Shown piece by piece: positions 49,720 to 60,000 of a stretch of DNA of 64,000 nucleotides. A program made the translations under genes and the position numbers. The notes below the pieces were generated by a model. It did not search any database and was not told the origin of the DNA. It saw only the letters and a program-made list of their open reading frames with translations. The stretch is from Oceanivirga miroungae (GTDB lineage: Bacteria; Fusobacteriota; Fusobacteriia; Fusobacteriales; Leptotrichiaceae): assembly GCF_902505095.1 (NCBI RefSeq), contig NZ_CABWIB010000001.1, positions 1,006,688-1,070,687 of the forward strand, read 5' to 3'. Each line of letters opens with the position of its first letter. The first letter of the stretch is position 1.

Positions 49720-50592
49720 TTATTTATTCATTATTTTTTCATAAATTTCTTCTAATTTTCTAAATCTATTTCTTAAGCCTGATTTTGAAATATTTAATTT
49801 ATCTGCTAGTTCTTGTAATGATAATTCCTCATTTTCAATTCTAGCATTCGCTGTTTCATATAGTATATCACTTAAACTATTAAGTCCAATTTTTTTATCT
49901 ATTTTTTTTATCATTTCAACTTGTTTATTTGCTGTCTTTATTTTTTTAGTTTCATTTGCTATTTCATAATTTATACTTCTTGAAATTTTTAAATTCATTT
50001 CTTTTTTTATTGTTATATCTTCATACTTAAAAAAGGCATTTACTGCATCTAGCTTTATTAAAATATCTAGAATATTTTCTCTATTTCTAACATAAACTAT
50101 TTCTTTACTTTTTTTATTTGTTACAAAAACATTTACACCCATTTTTTCTAGTATGTCATATAGAACTAGTGAAGAATTTTCATTTTCTATAAATATATCA
50201 AGTGAATATGCTTTTTTAGGATCTCTTATATACCCAGAACTTATAAAATAGCCTTTTAATATCCATATGTCATCTAAATCTTGAAATAATTTTTCTAATT
50301 TTTCTCTTTGATTTTCAATTTTTATTAAATATATTTTTTGATTTGCTATCTTATTTGATTTAATATAACTTATACTATATTTCAATTCATCTACCATTTC
50401 TAAATTTTCCTCAACTCTACTAGCTATATAGACAAGTTCTGATTTAAAATATATATTTTGTGCCTTTAGTGAATTTTTAGAAAATAGCATGCCATATAGT
50501 TCTGACAAAGCTTGCTTTTTATTTTCTGGTTTTAAATTTAAAATTTCTTTTTTTACCTCTGTTGAAAAGGATTTTTTACTTTCTTTATTCAT
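49720..50592 (-). CDS. whiA: DNA-binding protein WhiA
   Basis: 290 aa. The N-terminal part is a degenerate LAGLIDADG homing-endonuclease-like domain (LKGYFISSGYIRDPKKAYSLD near residues 107-127). The C-terminal helix-turn-helix has LSLQELADKLNISKSGLRNRFRKL near 257-280, characteristic of WhiA. WhiA influences cell division and chromosome segregation in Gram-positive bacteria; its presence in a diderm of this type is of interest. The start overlaps the MATE gene end by eight bases. Confidence 0.88.
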   Translation of the reverse strand: MNKESKKSFSTEVKKEILNLKPENKKQALSELYGMLFSKNSLKAQNIYFKSELVYIASRVEENLEMVDELKYSISYIKSNKIANQKIYLIKIENQREKLEKLFQDLDDIWILKGYFISSGYIRDPKKAYSLDIFIENENSSLVLYDILEKMGVNVFVTNKKSKEIVYVRNRENILDILIKLDAVNAFFKYEDITIKKEMNLKISRSINYEIANETKKIKTANKQVEMIKKIDKKIGLNSLSDILYETANARIENEELSLQELADKLNISKSGLRNRFRKLEEIYEKIMNK

Positions 50593-51931
50593 TTATTCCC
50601 GTTTCCCACTTGATATTTAATATGATTATAACAAATATAGCTCCTGCTAGAAAATTTGATACAAAATTCCCATAGAAAAATGAAGAATATCCTATATAAT
50701 CTTCTGTTAACTTTATAAATATATATCTAAATAACCATATTCTTGAAAAACTCATTATAAGCGGTATAATATTTCTACCTAAAGCATTTAATACTGCTTG
50801 AGATACTGTAAAAATACTAAATGGAACTATTGAAAAGGCATATATTTTAAGTCCTTCTTTTGCAATTTTAGATATTATTTCATCTCTTGTAAATAAATCA
50901 ATATAAAAATCTAAAAATGGTAACATTAGTATTAAGCCTAGTAATGCTACTAATAATACAATTACTATTCCATAGCTATATGCTTTTTTTGCTTTTTTAA
51001 CATTTTTAATTCCAATATTTAAACTGATAACAGTAGTTATCGCAATAGAAACACTTGCTGGTGCTTGAAATATTATTGCATTAAAATATCCTGCTATTCC
51101 AATTGCAGCTAATAAATCTTGTCCATATTTTCTCATTTCAAAGTTTATTAGTAAAAAACCTAGTGACATCATCATATAGTTTAGCATACTTGGTATACTT
51201 ATTCTTATTGTTTCTCTAATTAAAGGTTTATCTATTTTAAATCCTTTAAGACTTAGTGTATATAAGTATTTTTTAACAAATAAGTCATAGTACATCCATA
51301 TTCCAGTTACAATATATGCAAAAAGTGAAGCATATACTGCTCCTTTAACCTCAAATCTTAGTAAGTTTAAAAATATATAGTTAAAGAATATTTTTAAAAT
51401 CAATAAGACTAACATTCTATAAAAAGGTGCTTCAGGATTTCCAACTGAATTTTTTATAGAGTTAAATATAGCTGCTAAAAATTGAAGTGGTAATACAAAT
51501 GAATATAGTATTACATAGACTAAAATATCATTTTGCATTTCAACTGGTGCTGTGACTGATAAGAAAAATGCAAAGCCAAATGATACTGGTATTAAAAGTA
51601 TACTCATAAAAATACTTAGCATTAATATCTGCACTGATTTATGCTTTACACCTTCTGTATCTCCTTTACCTACAGTTTGACCAATAATAGCCATAGCAGC
51701 AACACCAAGTCCTTGGCTTAGTCCTAACAATGCTCCTATCGCTGGCTGAACATATGTTATAGCTGCTACTCTTTTTGCACCTATAATATTATTTAAAAAT
51801 AAACCATCAGTAAAACTTATCATAGATGCTAACAGTGTCATAATAAGTGTTGGTATTGTTAAAAGTATTATACTATGCCATAAATTCCCGTTTAATATTA
51901 AGTCTCTTCTTTTTTCCATGCTAATTAGCAT
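50585..51931 (-). CDS. MATE family efflux transporter
   Basis: 448 aa, twelve hydrophobic segments. It has the MATE N-terminal opening (PTLIMTLLASMISFTDGLFLN) and LGLSQGLGVAAMAIIGQTVG near residues 70-89. A cation-driven exporter, substrate unknown. ATG at 51931 has GGAGGT five bases upstream; a second ATG (MEKRRD) four codons later is less well placed. Confidence 0.9.
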   Translation of the reverse strand: MLISMEKRRDLILNGNLWHSIILLTIPTLIMTLLASMISFTDGLFLNNIIGAKRVAAITYVQPAIGALLGLSQGLGVAAMAIIGQTVGKGDTEGVKHKSVQILMLSIFMSILLIPVSFGFAFFLSVTAPVEMQNDILVYVILYSFVLPLQFLAAIFNSIKNSVGNPEAPFYRMLVLLILKIFFNYIFLNLLRFEVKGAVYASLFAYIVTGIWMYYDLFVKKYLYTLSLKGFKIDKPLIRETIRISIPSMLNYMMMSLGFLLINFEMRKYGQDLLAAIGIAGYFNAIIFQAPASVSIAITTVISLNIGIKNVKKAKKAYSYGIVIVLLVALLGLILMLPFLDFYIDLFTRDEIISKIAKEGLKIYAFSIVPFSIFTVSQAVLNALGRNIIPLIMSFSRIWLFRYIFIKLTEDYIGYSSFFYGNFVSNFLAGAIFVIIILNIKWETGINE

Positions 51932-51954
51932 AATATACCTCCAATAAATATTTT

Positions 51955-51974
51955 TGGCATACTATTTAGTATGC
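51955..51974. other. Intercistronic hairpin between PTS IIA and MATE genes
   Basis: GGCATACT-ATTT-AGTATGCC, a perfect 8-bp stem right after the PTS IIA stop. No T-run follows on the minus strand, so it is not a standard terminator; it may stabilise or process the mRNA. Confidence 0.5.
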
Positions 51975-52493
51975 CTATTTATTTTCTATTCTTATAATTT
52001 CTTTTGTTTTATCTACTTTAGTATTTGTAAATGTTGCTACATTTGAATATTCATCAGAATCTAATACTACAATGGCTGTTATTGGATTATACCCTTTTTC
52101 TATAATTAAATCTAAATCATAAGAAACTATTGCATCTCCAGCTTTTACCTCATCACCTTCATTTAATATTTTTGTAAATCCTTCTTGTTTTAGAAAAACT
52201 GTATTCATTCCAAAATGTACTAATATATCTACACCCTCTTTTGTTTCTATAGTAAATGCATGTAGTGTATCAAATAACTGTACTATTTTACCATCAACTG
52301 GAGATAAAACTTCTCCACTTTTACTAGGTATTATAGCAACTCCCTCACCTAACATCTTTTTAGCAAATGTATCATCTGGTACATTTGAAATATCAACACA
52401 TTCACCTTCTATAGGTGCAAAAACACTAACTTCTAGTGTATTATTATCTTCTTCTTTTTTATTTTTTTTATTAAAAAAATCAAATAAGCCCAT
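51975..52493 (-). CDS. PTS glucose-type IIA component
   Basis: Phosphocarrier of the sugar phosphotransferase system, about 172 aa. The EIIA-Glc domain has VFAPIEGECVDISNVPDDTFA, then GEVLSPVDGKIVQLFDTLHAF and VDILVHFGMNTVFL, whose His (about residue 96) is the phospho-acceptor. The ATG at 52493 was chosen because GGAG lies five bases ahead and the protein then begins MGLFDFFNKK; an upstream in-frame ATG would sit inside dut. It lies ten bases after dut. Confidence 0.9.
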   Translation of the reverse strand: MGLFDFFNKKNKKEEDNNTLEVSVFAPIEGECVDISNVPDDTFAKKMLGEGVAIIPSKSGEVLSPVDGKIVQLFDTLHAFTIETKEGVDILVHFGMNTVFLKQEGFTKILNEGDEVKAGDAIVSYDLDLIIEKGYNPITAIVVLDSDEYSNVATFTNTKVDKTKEIIRIENK

Positions 52494-52503
52494 AAAAACT
52501 CCT

Positions 52504-52935
52504 TTATTTGGTACCTGTACTTCCATATCCACCAGTACCACGATTTGTATCATTTAATTCCTCAACTAAATTAAATTCAAATTTTTCATATTTAGTAAAT
52601 ACTATTTGTGCTATTCTTTCAAATTTTTCTACTACTCTATCTAAATTTCCATGATTATGTAATGCTACCATTATCTCACCACGATAATCCGAATCGATAA
52701 CTCCAACCTTATTAGCAGGTGCTAAATCTTTTTTTAGTGAAATTCCACTTCTTGCATAAATTAATCCTACATATCCACTTTCTATTTCCATAGCAATTCC
52801 TGTATGAATTAACTTTGTTTCACCAGGTTTTATTACAATATCCTCATCAAGTAAGGCATATAAATCAGCACCTGCTGATCCTAGTGTTGCATATTTAGGC
52901 ATAATTGCTCTTTTGTCTAATTTCTTTATATTCAT
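52504..52935 (-). CDS. dut: dUTP diphosphatase
   Basis: 143 aa trimeric dUTPase, cleaving dUTP to dUMP. All five motifs are visible: AGADLYA, ARSGIS, GVIDSDYRGEI, RIAQIVF and the C-terminal glycine-rich RGTGGYGSTG. The ATG overlaps the mreB stop (TAATG). Confidence 0.96.
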   Translation of the reverse strand: MNIKKLDKRAIMPKYATLGSAGADLYALLDEDIVIKPGETKLIHTGIAMEIESGYVGLIYARSGISLKKDLAPANKVGVIDSDYRGEIMVALHNHGNLDRVVEKFERIAQIVFTKYEKFEFNLVEELNDTNRGTGGYGSTGTK

Positions 52936-53969
52936 TAATTTTCCCTCATCAATAGAGTTTTTAATAAACTCTTATTATCAAATGCAAGTCCTGCACCTAC
53001 TACTACTGATTCTAGTGGTTTTGCCGCTCTATTAACAGGGACTTTACATTTATCTGAAATATACTTATCTAAATTCTTAATAAATGCTCCACCACCAGTT
53101 AAAATTATACCATTATCAAGTATATCTGTTGCAATTTCAGGAGGACACTTACTAAGTACATCTTTTGTACTTTCTAAAATCTTATCTATACTATGTATTA
53201 TAGCTTCCCTTACTTCATTGCTTGAAATTTCCATTTCTTCTGGAATATTTGTCAAACTATTTCTACCCTTAATTTTCATGCTTAGGTTTTCTTTTTCATC
53301 TAGTAAAATAGCACTTGCTAGATTTTTTTTTATTTTTTCTGCGGTTCTATCTCCTATTACTAAATTAAGATTTTCTTTAACATATTTAACTATATCAGAA
53401 TCAAGTGTATTACCTGCAACTCTTATTGAATTACTAACAACTATTTCATTTAATGAAATTACAGCTATATCTGTACTTCCTCCACCAATATCTATTACCA
53501 TTCTACCACTAGGAAGTGATATATCGACTCCACTTCCTATTATTGCTGCTCTTCCTTCTTCTATTAAGTATGTTTTTTTTGCGCCTACTATAGATTCAAA
53601 AAGAGCTCTTCTTTCTACAGTTGTAACTTCTATTGGTACACATATCATTATATCTGGTTTAAAAGGTGATACTCCATATACTTTTTTTAAAAAAGCATAT
53701 AGCATATCTCTTGCAGCATCTAAATCAGATATAACTCCCTCTTTTAAAGGTTTAATTACTTCTAAACTTATAGGGTTTTTCCCTATCATTTCTCTTGCTT
53801 CTTTTCCTACTGCTATAATTTCATGAGTTTTTTTATCTCTAACTATTACACTTGGTTCATCTAATACTGTTTTTCTTTTTCTAGTATCATATATTAAAAC
53901 ATTAGATGTCCCTAAATCTATTGCCAGATTTTTATTAACCCTAAAAAAATTAAATATGTGTGATAACAT
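52935..53969 (-). CDS. mreB: Rod shape-determining protein MreB
   Basis: 344 aa actin-like filament protein guiding lateral cell-wall synthesis. Phosphate 1 is IDLGTSNVLIY near residues 17-27, MVIDIGGGSTDIAVIS near 158-173 is phosphate 2, and GIILTGGGAFIKNLD near 290 is the adenosine motif. Co-transcribed between frr and dut; mreC/mreD are not adjacent. Confidence 0.95.
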   Translation of the reverse strand: MLSHIFNFFRVNKNLAIDLGTSNVLIYDTRKRKTVLDEPSVIVRDKKTHEIIAVGKEAREMIGKNPISLEVIKPLKEGVISDLDAARDMLYAFLKKVYGVSPFKPDIMICVPIEVTTVERRALFESIVGAKKTYLIEEGRAAIIGSGVDISLPSGRMVIDIGGGSTDIAVISLNEIVVSNSIRVAGNTLDSDIVKYVKENLNLVIGDRTAEKIKKNLASAILLDEKENLSMKIKGRNSLTNIPEEMEISSNEVREAIIHSIDKILESTKDVLSKCPPEIATDILDNGIILTGGGAFIKNLDKYISDKCKVPVNRAAKPLESVVVGAGLAFDNKSLLKTLLMREN

Positions 53970-53977
53970 AATATCAC

Positions 53978-54535
53978 CTAAACACTCATTAATTCTTTTT
54001 CTTTATTAGCTAAGGCATCATCTACTAATTTTGCATACTTATCAGTTAATTTTTGTACATCATCTTGTGCTTTTTTAGATTCATCTTCTGTTATTTCACT
54101 ATCTTTTTGTAATTTTTTTATCTTATTATTAGCATCTTGTCTTATACTTCTTATTGCTATTTTTCCTTCTTCAGCTTCTTTTTTTACAACCTTTACATAT
54201 TCTTTTCTTCTATCTTCAGTTAATTCAGGTAAAACTAATCTTATTACTCTACCGTCATTACTTGGATTAAATCCAAGATTTGCTTTTTGAATTTCTTTTT
54301 CAATAGCAGGTATTAAAGATTTATCCCAAGGATCAATTACTATAAGTCTTGCTTCTGGTGCACTTAATCCTCCAACTTGATTTAAAGGAGTCATTTGTCC
54401 AAAGTATTCAACTGATATACCATCTATCATTGATACATTTGCACGACCAGCTCTTACGTGTGAAAATCTTTCCTTTGTATTAGCTAATGATTTTTCCATT
54501 TTTTCTTCTAATTCTAACATTATTTCTTCTAACAT
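53978..54535 (-). CDS. frr: Ribosome recycling factor
   Basis: 185 aa; splits post-termination ribosomes with EF-G. Signature pieces: KERFSHVRAGRANVSMIDGISVEYFG near residues 21-46, VIDPWDKSLIPAIEKEI and LPELTEDRRKEYVK. AGGAGAG lies upstream of the ATG. Part of the conserved rpsB-tsf-pyrH-frr cluster. Confidence 0.96.
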   Translation of the reverse strand: MLEEIMLELEEKMEKSLANTKERFSHVRAGRANVSMIDGISVEYFGQMTPLNQVGGLSAPEARLIVIDPWDKSLIPAIEKEIQKANLGFNPSNDGRVIRLVLPELTEDRRKEYVKVVKKEAEEGKIAIRSIRQDANNKIKKLQKDSEITEDESKKAQDDVQKLTDKYAKLVDDALANKEKELMSV

Positions 54536-54547
54536 TTTATTTCTCTC

Positions 54548-55252
54548 CTACTTAACTATTGTTCCTATTTTATAGCCTTCAACTAGTTTTAACATATTAC
54601 CTTCTTTAGTAGCGTCAAATACAATTATTGGCATCTTATTTTCACGACATAATGATAATGCAGTCGCATCCATTACTTTTAAATTTTTAACTATTGCTTC
54701 TTCATAAGAAATTTCATCATATTTTTTAGCATCTTCATATTTCATTGGATCTTTATCATAAATACCATCAACTTTTGTTCCCTTTGCTAAGATATCAGCA
54801 TGTATTTCAATTGATCTTATAGCTCCACCAGAATCTGTTGTAAAGTATGGCATTCCTGTTCCTCCACTAAATATTACAATTCTCCCTTTTTCTAAATGTC
54901 TTATTGCTCTTCTTCTAATATATGGTTCTGCAACTTCTTCCATACTAATTGATGTCATTACCCTAGTAGGTACTCCTTGACTTTCAATAAAGTTTTGAAG
55001 TGCTAAACCATTCATTATTGTAGCTAACATACCCATAGTATCTCCAGTAGCTCTATCGATACCTGCATCAGTTCCACTTAATCCTCTAAATAGATTTCCT
55101 CCGCCTATTACAATAGCAACTTGAACACCTTTTGAATGTAGCTGTTTTATTTGTTTTGCAAAAGATAATAGGATTTTTTCATCATATCCATTTTCTTTTT
55201 CTCCTGCTAAACTCTCACCACTTAATTTAAGTAATATTCTTTTATATTTCAT
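54548..55252 (-). CDS. pyrH: Uridylate kinase
   Basis: 234 aa bacterial UMP kinase, making UDP. KRILLKLSGESLAGE at the N-terminus, IVIGGGNLFRGL near residues 47-58, FSGGTGMPYFTTDSGGAIRS near 126-145 and KVDGIYDKDP are typical. It lies after a tsf-distal hairpin that may attenuate transcription. Confidence 0.96.
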   Translation of the reverse strand: MKYKRILLKLSGESLAGEKENGYDEKILLSFAKQIKQLHSKGVQVAIVIGGGNLFRGLSGTDAGIDRATGDTMGMLATIMNGLALQNFIESQGVPTRVMTSISMEEVAEPYIRRRAIRHLEKGRIVIFSGGTGMPYFTTDSGGAIRSIEIHADILAKGTKVDGIYDKDPMKYEDAKKYDEISYEEAIVKNLKVMDATALSLCRENKMPIIVFDATKEGNMLKLVEGYKIGTIVK

Positions 55253-55269
55253 ATATACTCCTAATTTAC

Positions 55270-55298
55270 AAAAAAGGGGGTATAAAACCCCTAATTTT
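55270..55298 (-). terminator. Hairpin between tsf and pyrH
   Basis: Minus strand AGGGG-TTTTATA-CCCCCT followed by TTTTTT. A stem of four or five G-C-rich pairs with a T-run; it may partially terminate and lower pyrH-frr relative to rpsB-tsf. Confidence 0.7.
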
Positions 55299-56204
55299 TT
55301 ATTTTCCTGCTATTTGAGCTGCAACTTCTGCTGCAAAATCTTCTTCTTTCTTTTCAATTCCATCTCCAACTTTGAATCTTATAAATTCTACTAATGTCAT
55401 TGGTTTTAAGAAATCTTCAACTTTTTTATCATCTCTAACATATTTTTGTTGATTTAGGCAGTTTTCTTCGTAATATTTTCTTAATTTACCTTGTATTATA
55501 TTTTCTACAACTTCAGGTTTAAGATTTTTACCAGTTTGTTTCATTTCTTCTTCAAATTGAGTTCTTAATACGTGTTCTTCACGTTCTAAATCTTCAGGTG
55601 TTACTAATGATTTATCTAAGAACTTAGGATCCATAGCAGCTATATGCATTGCTACTCCTCTTAATTTTTCTATATTTTCTGAGTTTACTTCACCTTTTGA
55701 ATTAACTAATACTCCGATTTTTCCACCCATATGTAAGTAGTCAACTACTAAACCATCATTTGATGCATGTAATTTAGTAAATCTTCTAATATTCATGTTT
55801 TCACCGATTTTTGCTATTAATTCAGTTAACATAGTTTCAACAGTTTTACCATCTACAGTAACTGCTTTTAATTCTTCAACAGTTTCAACTGATTCTTTTA
55901 AAGCTATTTCTATAACTTTTTTACCAAAGTTTACAAAGTCATCATTTTTAGCAACAAAGTCTGTTTCAGAGTTAAATTCTAATATAGCACCAGATTTATT
56001 ATCATCTGAAACTAATGTGAAGATTAACCCTTCTGCAGCTACTCTTCCTGATTTCTTAGCTGCCTTTGATATACCTTTTTCTCTTAACCAGTCGATAGCT
56101 AATTCTATATCACCATTGTTTGCTTCTAATGCTTTTTTACAGTCAAGCATTCCTGCTCCTGTTCTTTCTCTTAATTCTTTAACTTGTGCTGCTGTTATTG
56201 CCAT
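55299..56204 (-). CDS. tsf: Elongation factor Ts
   Basis: 301 aa GDP-GTP exchange factor for EF-Tu. N-terminal UBA domain with VKELRERTGAGMLDCKKAL (residues 7-25), then EFNSETDFVAKN near 75-86 contacting EF-Tu, and HIAAMDPKFLDKS. It follows rpsB by two bases. Confidence 0.96.
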   Translation of the reverse strand: MAITAAQVKELRERTGAGMLDCKKALEANNGDIELAIDWLREKGISKAAKKSGRVAAEGLIFTLVSDDNKSGAILEFNSETDFVAKNDDFVNFGKKVIEIALKESVETVEELKAVTVDGKTVETMLTELIAKIGENMNIRRFTKLHASNDGLVVDYLHMGGKIGVLVNSKGEVNSENIEKLRGVAMHIAAMDPKFLDKSLVTPEDLEREEHVLRTQFEEEMKQTGKNLKPEVVENIIQGKLRKYYEENCLNQQKYVRDDKKVEDFLKPMTLVEFIRFKVGDGIEKKEEDFAAEVAAQIAGK

Positions 56205-56206
56205 TA

Positions 56207-56944
56207 TTACCCCTCCACTACTACTTCTTCTATAACTTCTTCAGTACCTTCTGGTTCTAATCCACCTTGTCCTTCTAAGATTGCATTTCCGATTACGCTT
56301 GTGAATAATTTAATAGATCTTATTGCATCATCATTAGCTGGTATTCTGAATGTAACTAAATCAGGATCAACGTTAGTATCTACTAAAGCAATTACAGGGA
56401 TTCCTAATTTTTTAGCTTCTTCTAGTGCTAAAAATTCTTTTTTGATATCTATTACAAATATTGCAGCAGGTAATGAATTCATTCCTTTTATACCACCAAC
56501 ATTTTTTTGTAATTTGGACATTTCTTTTCTTAATAAGCTTGCTTCTTTTTTAGTGTAATTAGTGTCTAATGAACCATCTTCTTCCATTTCTTCTAATTCT
56601 TTTAATCTTCTTACTCTTCCTTTTATAGTTTGTAAGTTAGTTAAAAGTCCACCTAACCATCTTTGGTTTACATAAAAACTTCCAGTTCTTTCAGCTATTT
56701 CTCTTATAGCGTCTTGTGCTTGTTTTTTTGTACCAACAAATAAAACTTTTCCACCTTCTGTTGTAACTTCTCTTACAAATTCATATGCAGCTTCTGTTGA
56801 AGTTAAAGTTTGTCTTAAATCTAAAATGTGTATACCATTTCTTTCTGCATAAATATATGGTTTCATTTTAGGGTTCCATCTTTTTGCTTGGTGACCAAAA
56901 TGTACACCAGCTTCTAATAATTGTGTCATGCTTATTACAGCCAT
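56207..56944 (-). CDS. rpsB: 30S ribosomal protein S2
   Basis: About 245 aa. Hallmarks are [19 protein letters not shown] at the N-terminus, [12 protein letters not shown]-type [10 protein letters not shown] near residue 65, [13 protein letters not shown] and DTNVDPD. The ATG at 56944 was chosen because AGGAGG stands at good spacing; the frame is open 44 codons further up through the leader, which is not coding. Confidence 0.96.
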   Translation of the reverse strand: MAVISMTQLLEAGVHFGHQAKRWNPKMKPYIYAERNGIHILDLRQTLTSTEAAYEFVREVTTEGGKVLFVGTKKQAQDAIREIAERTGSFYVNQRWLGGLLTNLQTIKGRVRRLKELEEMEEDGSLDTNYTKKEASLLRKEMSKLQKNVGGIKGMNSLPAAIFVIDIKKEFLALEEAKKLGIPVIALVDTNVDPDLVTFRIPANDDAIRSIKLFTSVIGNAILEGQGGLEPEGTEEVIEEVVVEG

Positions 56945-56975
56945 TTTAATTCCTCCTATTTGGTTAATATCTTCT

Positions 56976-57027
56976 CTTTTAATTTTTAGTGCAAACATTT
57001 GTCCACCTAGCACTAAATACCTAAAAG
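56976..57027 (-). promoter_or_regulatory. Structured leader of rpsB, candidate S2 autoregulatory element
   Basis: In the untranslated region an 8-bp stem TTTAGTGC / GCACTAAA (56985-56992 with 57010-57017) encloses a 17-nt loop. It is extended by CTTTT / AAAAG (56976-56980 with 57023-57027). Ribosomal-protein leaders often bind their own product; that role here is inference. Confidence 0.5.
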
Positions 57028-57042
57028 ATGCTTTTTCAATAA

Positions 57043-57072
57043 ATATTAGCATAAATCCTTTATTATTGTCAA
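57043..57072 (-). promoter_or_regulatory. Promoter of rpsB-tsf
   Basis: Minus strand TTGACA (57067-57072), 18 nt, TAATAT (57043-57048). Transcription would begin near 57036, giving about 90 nt of leader. The -35 begins a few bases after the autotransporter stop. Confidence 0.78.
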
Positions 57073-57077
57073 GCAAT

Positions 57078-60000
57078 CTAGTACTTAATATTTATACCTA
57101 GTTTTATTTTATTGTTAGCATCATCATTTGCTCTTATATAGTTTTCATATTCAGTAAAAACACTTAAATTATTAGTCAGTAAATAAGCTAATCTAAAGTT
57201 AAATTTATTAGATATCCTACTGTTAAATTTGCTTTTTATAAGTTCATCTTTATTTTTAATAAAAGTATCATTAAAGTTAATCATTACAGTATCTGATAAG
57301 TTAAAATTAAATTTCTTATAATTAAATTCATAACTATTTCCATAATATATACTAAGTGGATTTTTGTATATTATTTCTGATACATTATCATAATTTTTTG
57401 TTAATGTTTCATTTATTAGTTTATTATATTTATATCCAATATATTTATTTATACTTATATTTTTATTTTTTATAGAAAAGTTAATGTTTGATTCATTATT
57501 AAGATATGTTAACTTTGTTCTATTCTTATCATCAAATGCTACAGTACTTACACCTAATTTAGTATTTATAGAAATATTTTTATATTTTGTACCAATTCCA
57601 AAATGTACCCTATTTATATTGTATTTTTGTGTAATATCTTTTTCATCTTCAACATTTGTTTTTATAGAATTTGAAGTATTTGTGTATGATAGAATTGTAG
57701 ATAATTTAAACTTATCTATATCAAAAACTTTTTCAAATTCTAGATTGAATCCATGTGATATTAACTCATTTTTATAAATAGTATTATCATATGCTTTAAA
57801 TTCAGTATCCTTTTTAGTTTCAAATATATATTGTTTTTTAATATGATTTTCATATGAATTGTTTAAAACATCTACTGAATTTTCATTTATATCATCTAAT
57901 AAATATAGAATATTTATTCCAAGTGATCTTAAAATTTTAAATAATTCCACACCAGATTCACTTTTTTTAAACACATATTTATAGTTTTTAGAATCATTAT
58001 ATAACTTATCAAAATTTAATATATTTAGATTAACATTTGAATTAATTAATTTAATTTTACCTTTATTTAAATAGTCAGAGACAGTTTTACTTAAATTTAA
58101 TATTACATTAATTTCACCTTTTATATTTTTAACATTAAAAATATTATTGCTTACCTTACTTAAATTTATTGTAAATGTAGAATTATTATTTTCATAATTT
58201 TCTATGCTTAATTTAGGATCAGTTAAAGTAACACTTGAATTTTTTAAAGCTAAGCTTTTTATGTCAATAACTCCTTCACTTTCTAATATTTCTAAATTAG
58301 CTTTATCAACTTCTAAATTTTTTATATCTTCTAAATTTTCTTTATTTAAAGTATACTTTTTACTATTATCTTTTAAAATTAATTTATGATTATTATTATT
58401 TTCAAAAGACTTAGATGTTAAGTCAAACTCATTATCGTTAGAAATAATTACATCTTCATTCTCTAAGATATATTTTAATATCTTACTATCATTTTTAACT
58501 TCTATCTTACCAACTGTTGTTTTTATAGCTCCAGTATAATTAGATGTGTCATTTAATGATAATAAATTATTTGATGTATTTTCTAATAATCCACTCCCTT
58601 CTAGGCTTGCATTAAATGTTGATTCTGATTTTAATTTTAAATTACTATTATTTAAATTAAATGTCCCAGTAAATTTCTCTATATTCCCACCTAATGTTAA
58701 TGAATTGGTATCATTTAGACTTAATCTAGCACCACCTTTAAGATTTTGTGTTAATACCTTTTCTTCATCTAAATCAATTTTCACATCATTTAATATTTCA
58801 AGATTTCCAGTATTATTTAATTTAGAAACTTCGAACACAATTTCATGTTTAGGATTTAATATTAGATTACCTTCACCTAGTACTTCTGATTTTAATTTAT
58901 AGTCATCTCTTATGAAGTTTAGTTCTAAACTAGAATCTTTTGAAACAGCATATTGCTTATTATCTAAAATTTCTTTTTTAAGAGTTAATTTCCCTTTGTC
59001 TACATAAACCTTGTTATAGTTATCAAATACTGCTGCATCTGTAATTATAAGGTTTCCAGCACCTTCTTTTCTAATAACTCCATTGCCTATATTTCTAGCA
59101 TTAATATCTTCTATTTTTCTATCATCATCTGATTGATTTTTATTAGATCTTAAAATTAGCTCACTATTTCCTTCATTTATAATTTTTGCATGTGTGTTAT
59201 ATGCGCTAGTCCCATCTAATGTAAGTCCACCATCTTTAACATTAAATGTTGCTTCATATTTAGACATATCTTTAATTATTAAATCTTTATTTCCTATCTT
59301 GTCAGCATTTAAATTACCACTTAACTTATAGTTTAGTGTTCTATCTTCTTCTTCTGCAGCATTTATATCAAAAACCATATTTCTTGAGTAGCCCCCTTTT
59401 TCAAGATAAACTTCCCCTGTAAAGTCTTTAAAATTGCTATTTATGTCAAATTTAGCATACTCTTCTCTTGACAGTATTAACTTACCAGAACCTGAAATAT
59501 TAGATTGTAATTTTATACCTGATGAATTATTCCAAAATTGCCCTGTCCCAATATTTAGTATATTTCCTTTGTCTATATTAATTGGATTTTTAAAAGTTAC
59601 CCCTGATCCACCACCATCATCTGAATATCCTTCTACTCCTACTATAATACGAGAATTAGTCCCAACTACTTCTATAGGTGCATTATCATTCTCATTATGA
59701 TGATCTCTTAATACAAGAGCTGAATTTTCTAAATTTATCTTATTTACATTTGATGATAAAATATTGCTACCGTTTCCTACTATAAATGTTCTAGAATTTT
59801 TTAGCGTTAACTCATTAGTTTTGTTTGCCTCTAGATTTTCAATATTAAAGTATTGATCTTCTATTTTTAAATTAGAATTATCATTAAGTACTATTGACTT
59901 ATAGTTTGATCTTACATCTTTAACACTTTTAGATTTATTAGCTCCTTCATTTAACTCACTTTTTGTACTTAGTGTTAAATTACCATCTTCTACAACAATT

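Noticed and set aside
51955-51974. Terminator for the PTS IIA gene
   Set aside because: The hairpin is strong but is followed by A-rich sequence on the minus strand, so it is listed only as an intercistronic hairpin.
53218-53826. 202-codon plus-strand frame opposite mreB
   Set aside because: Antisense shadow of the clear mreB gene, with no independent support.
56945-57076. N-terminal extension of rpsB by 44 codons
   Set aside because: The extension covers the -10 and the leader hairpin; a strong ribosome site precedes the normal S2 start at 56944.
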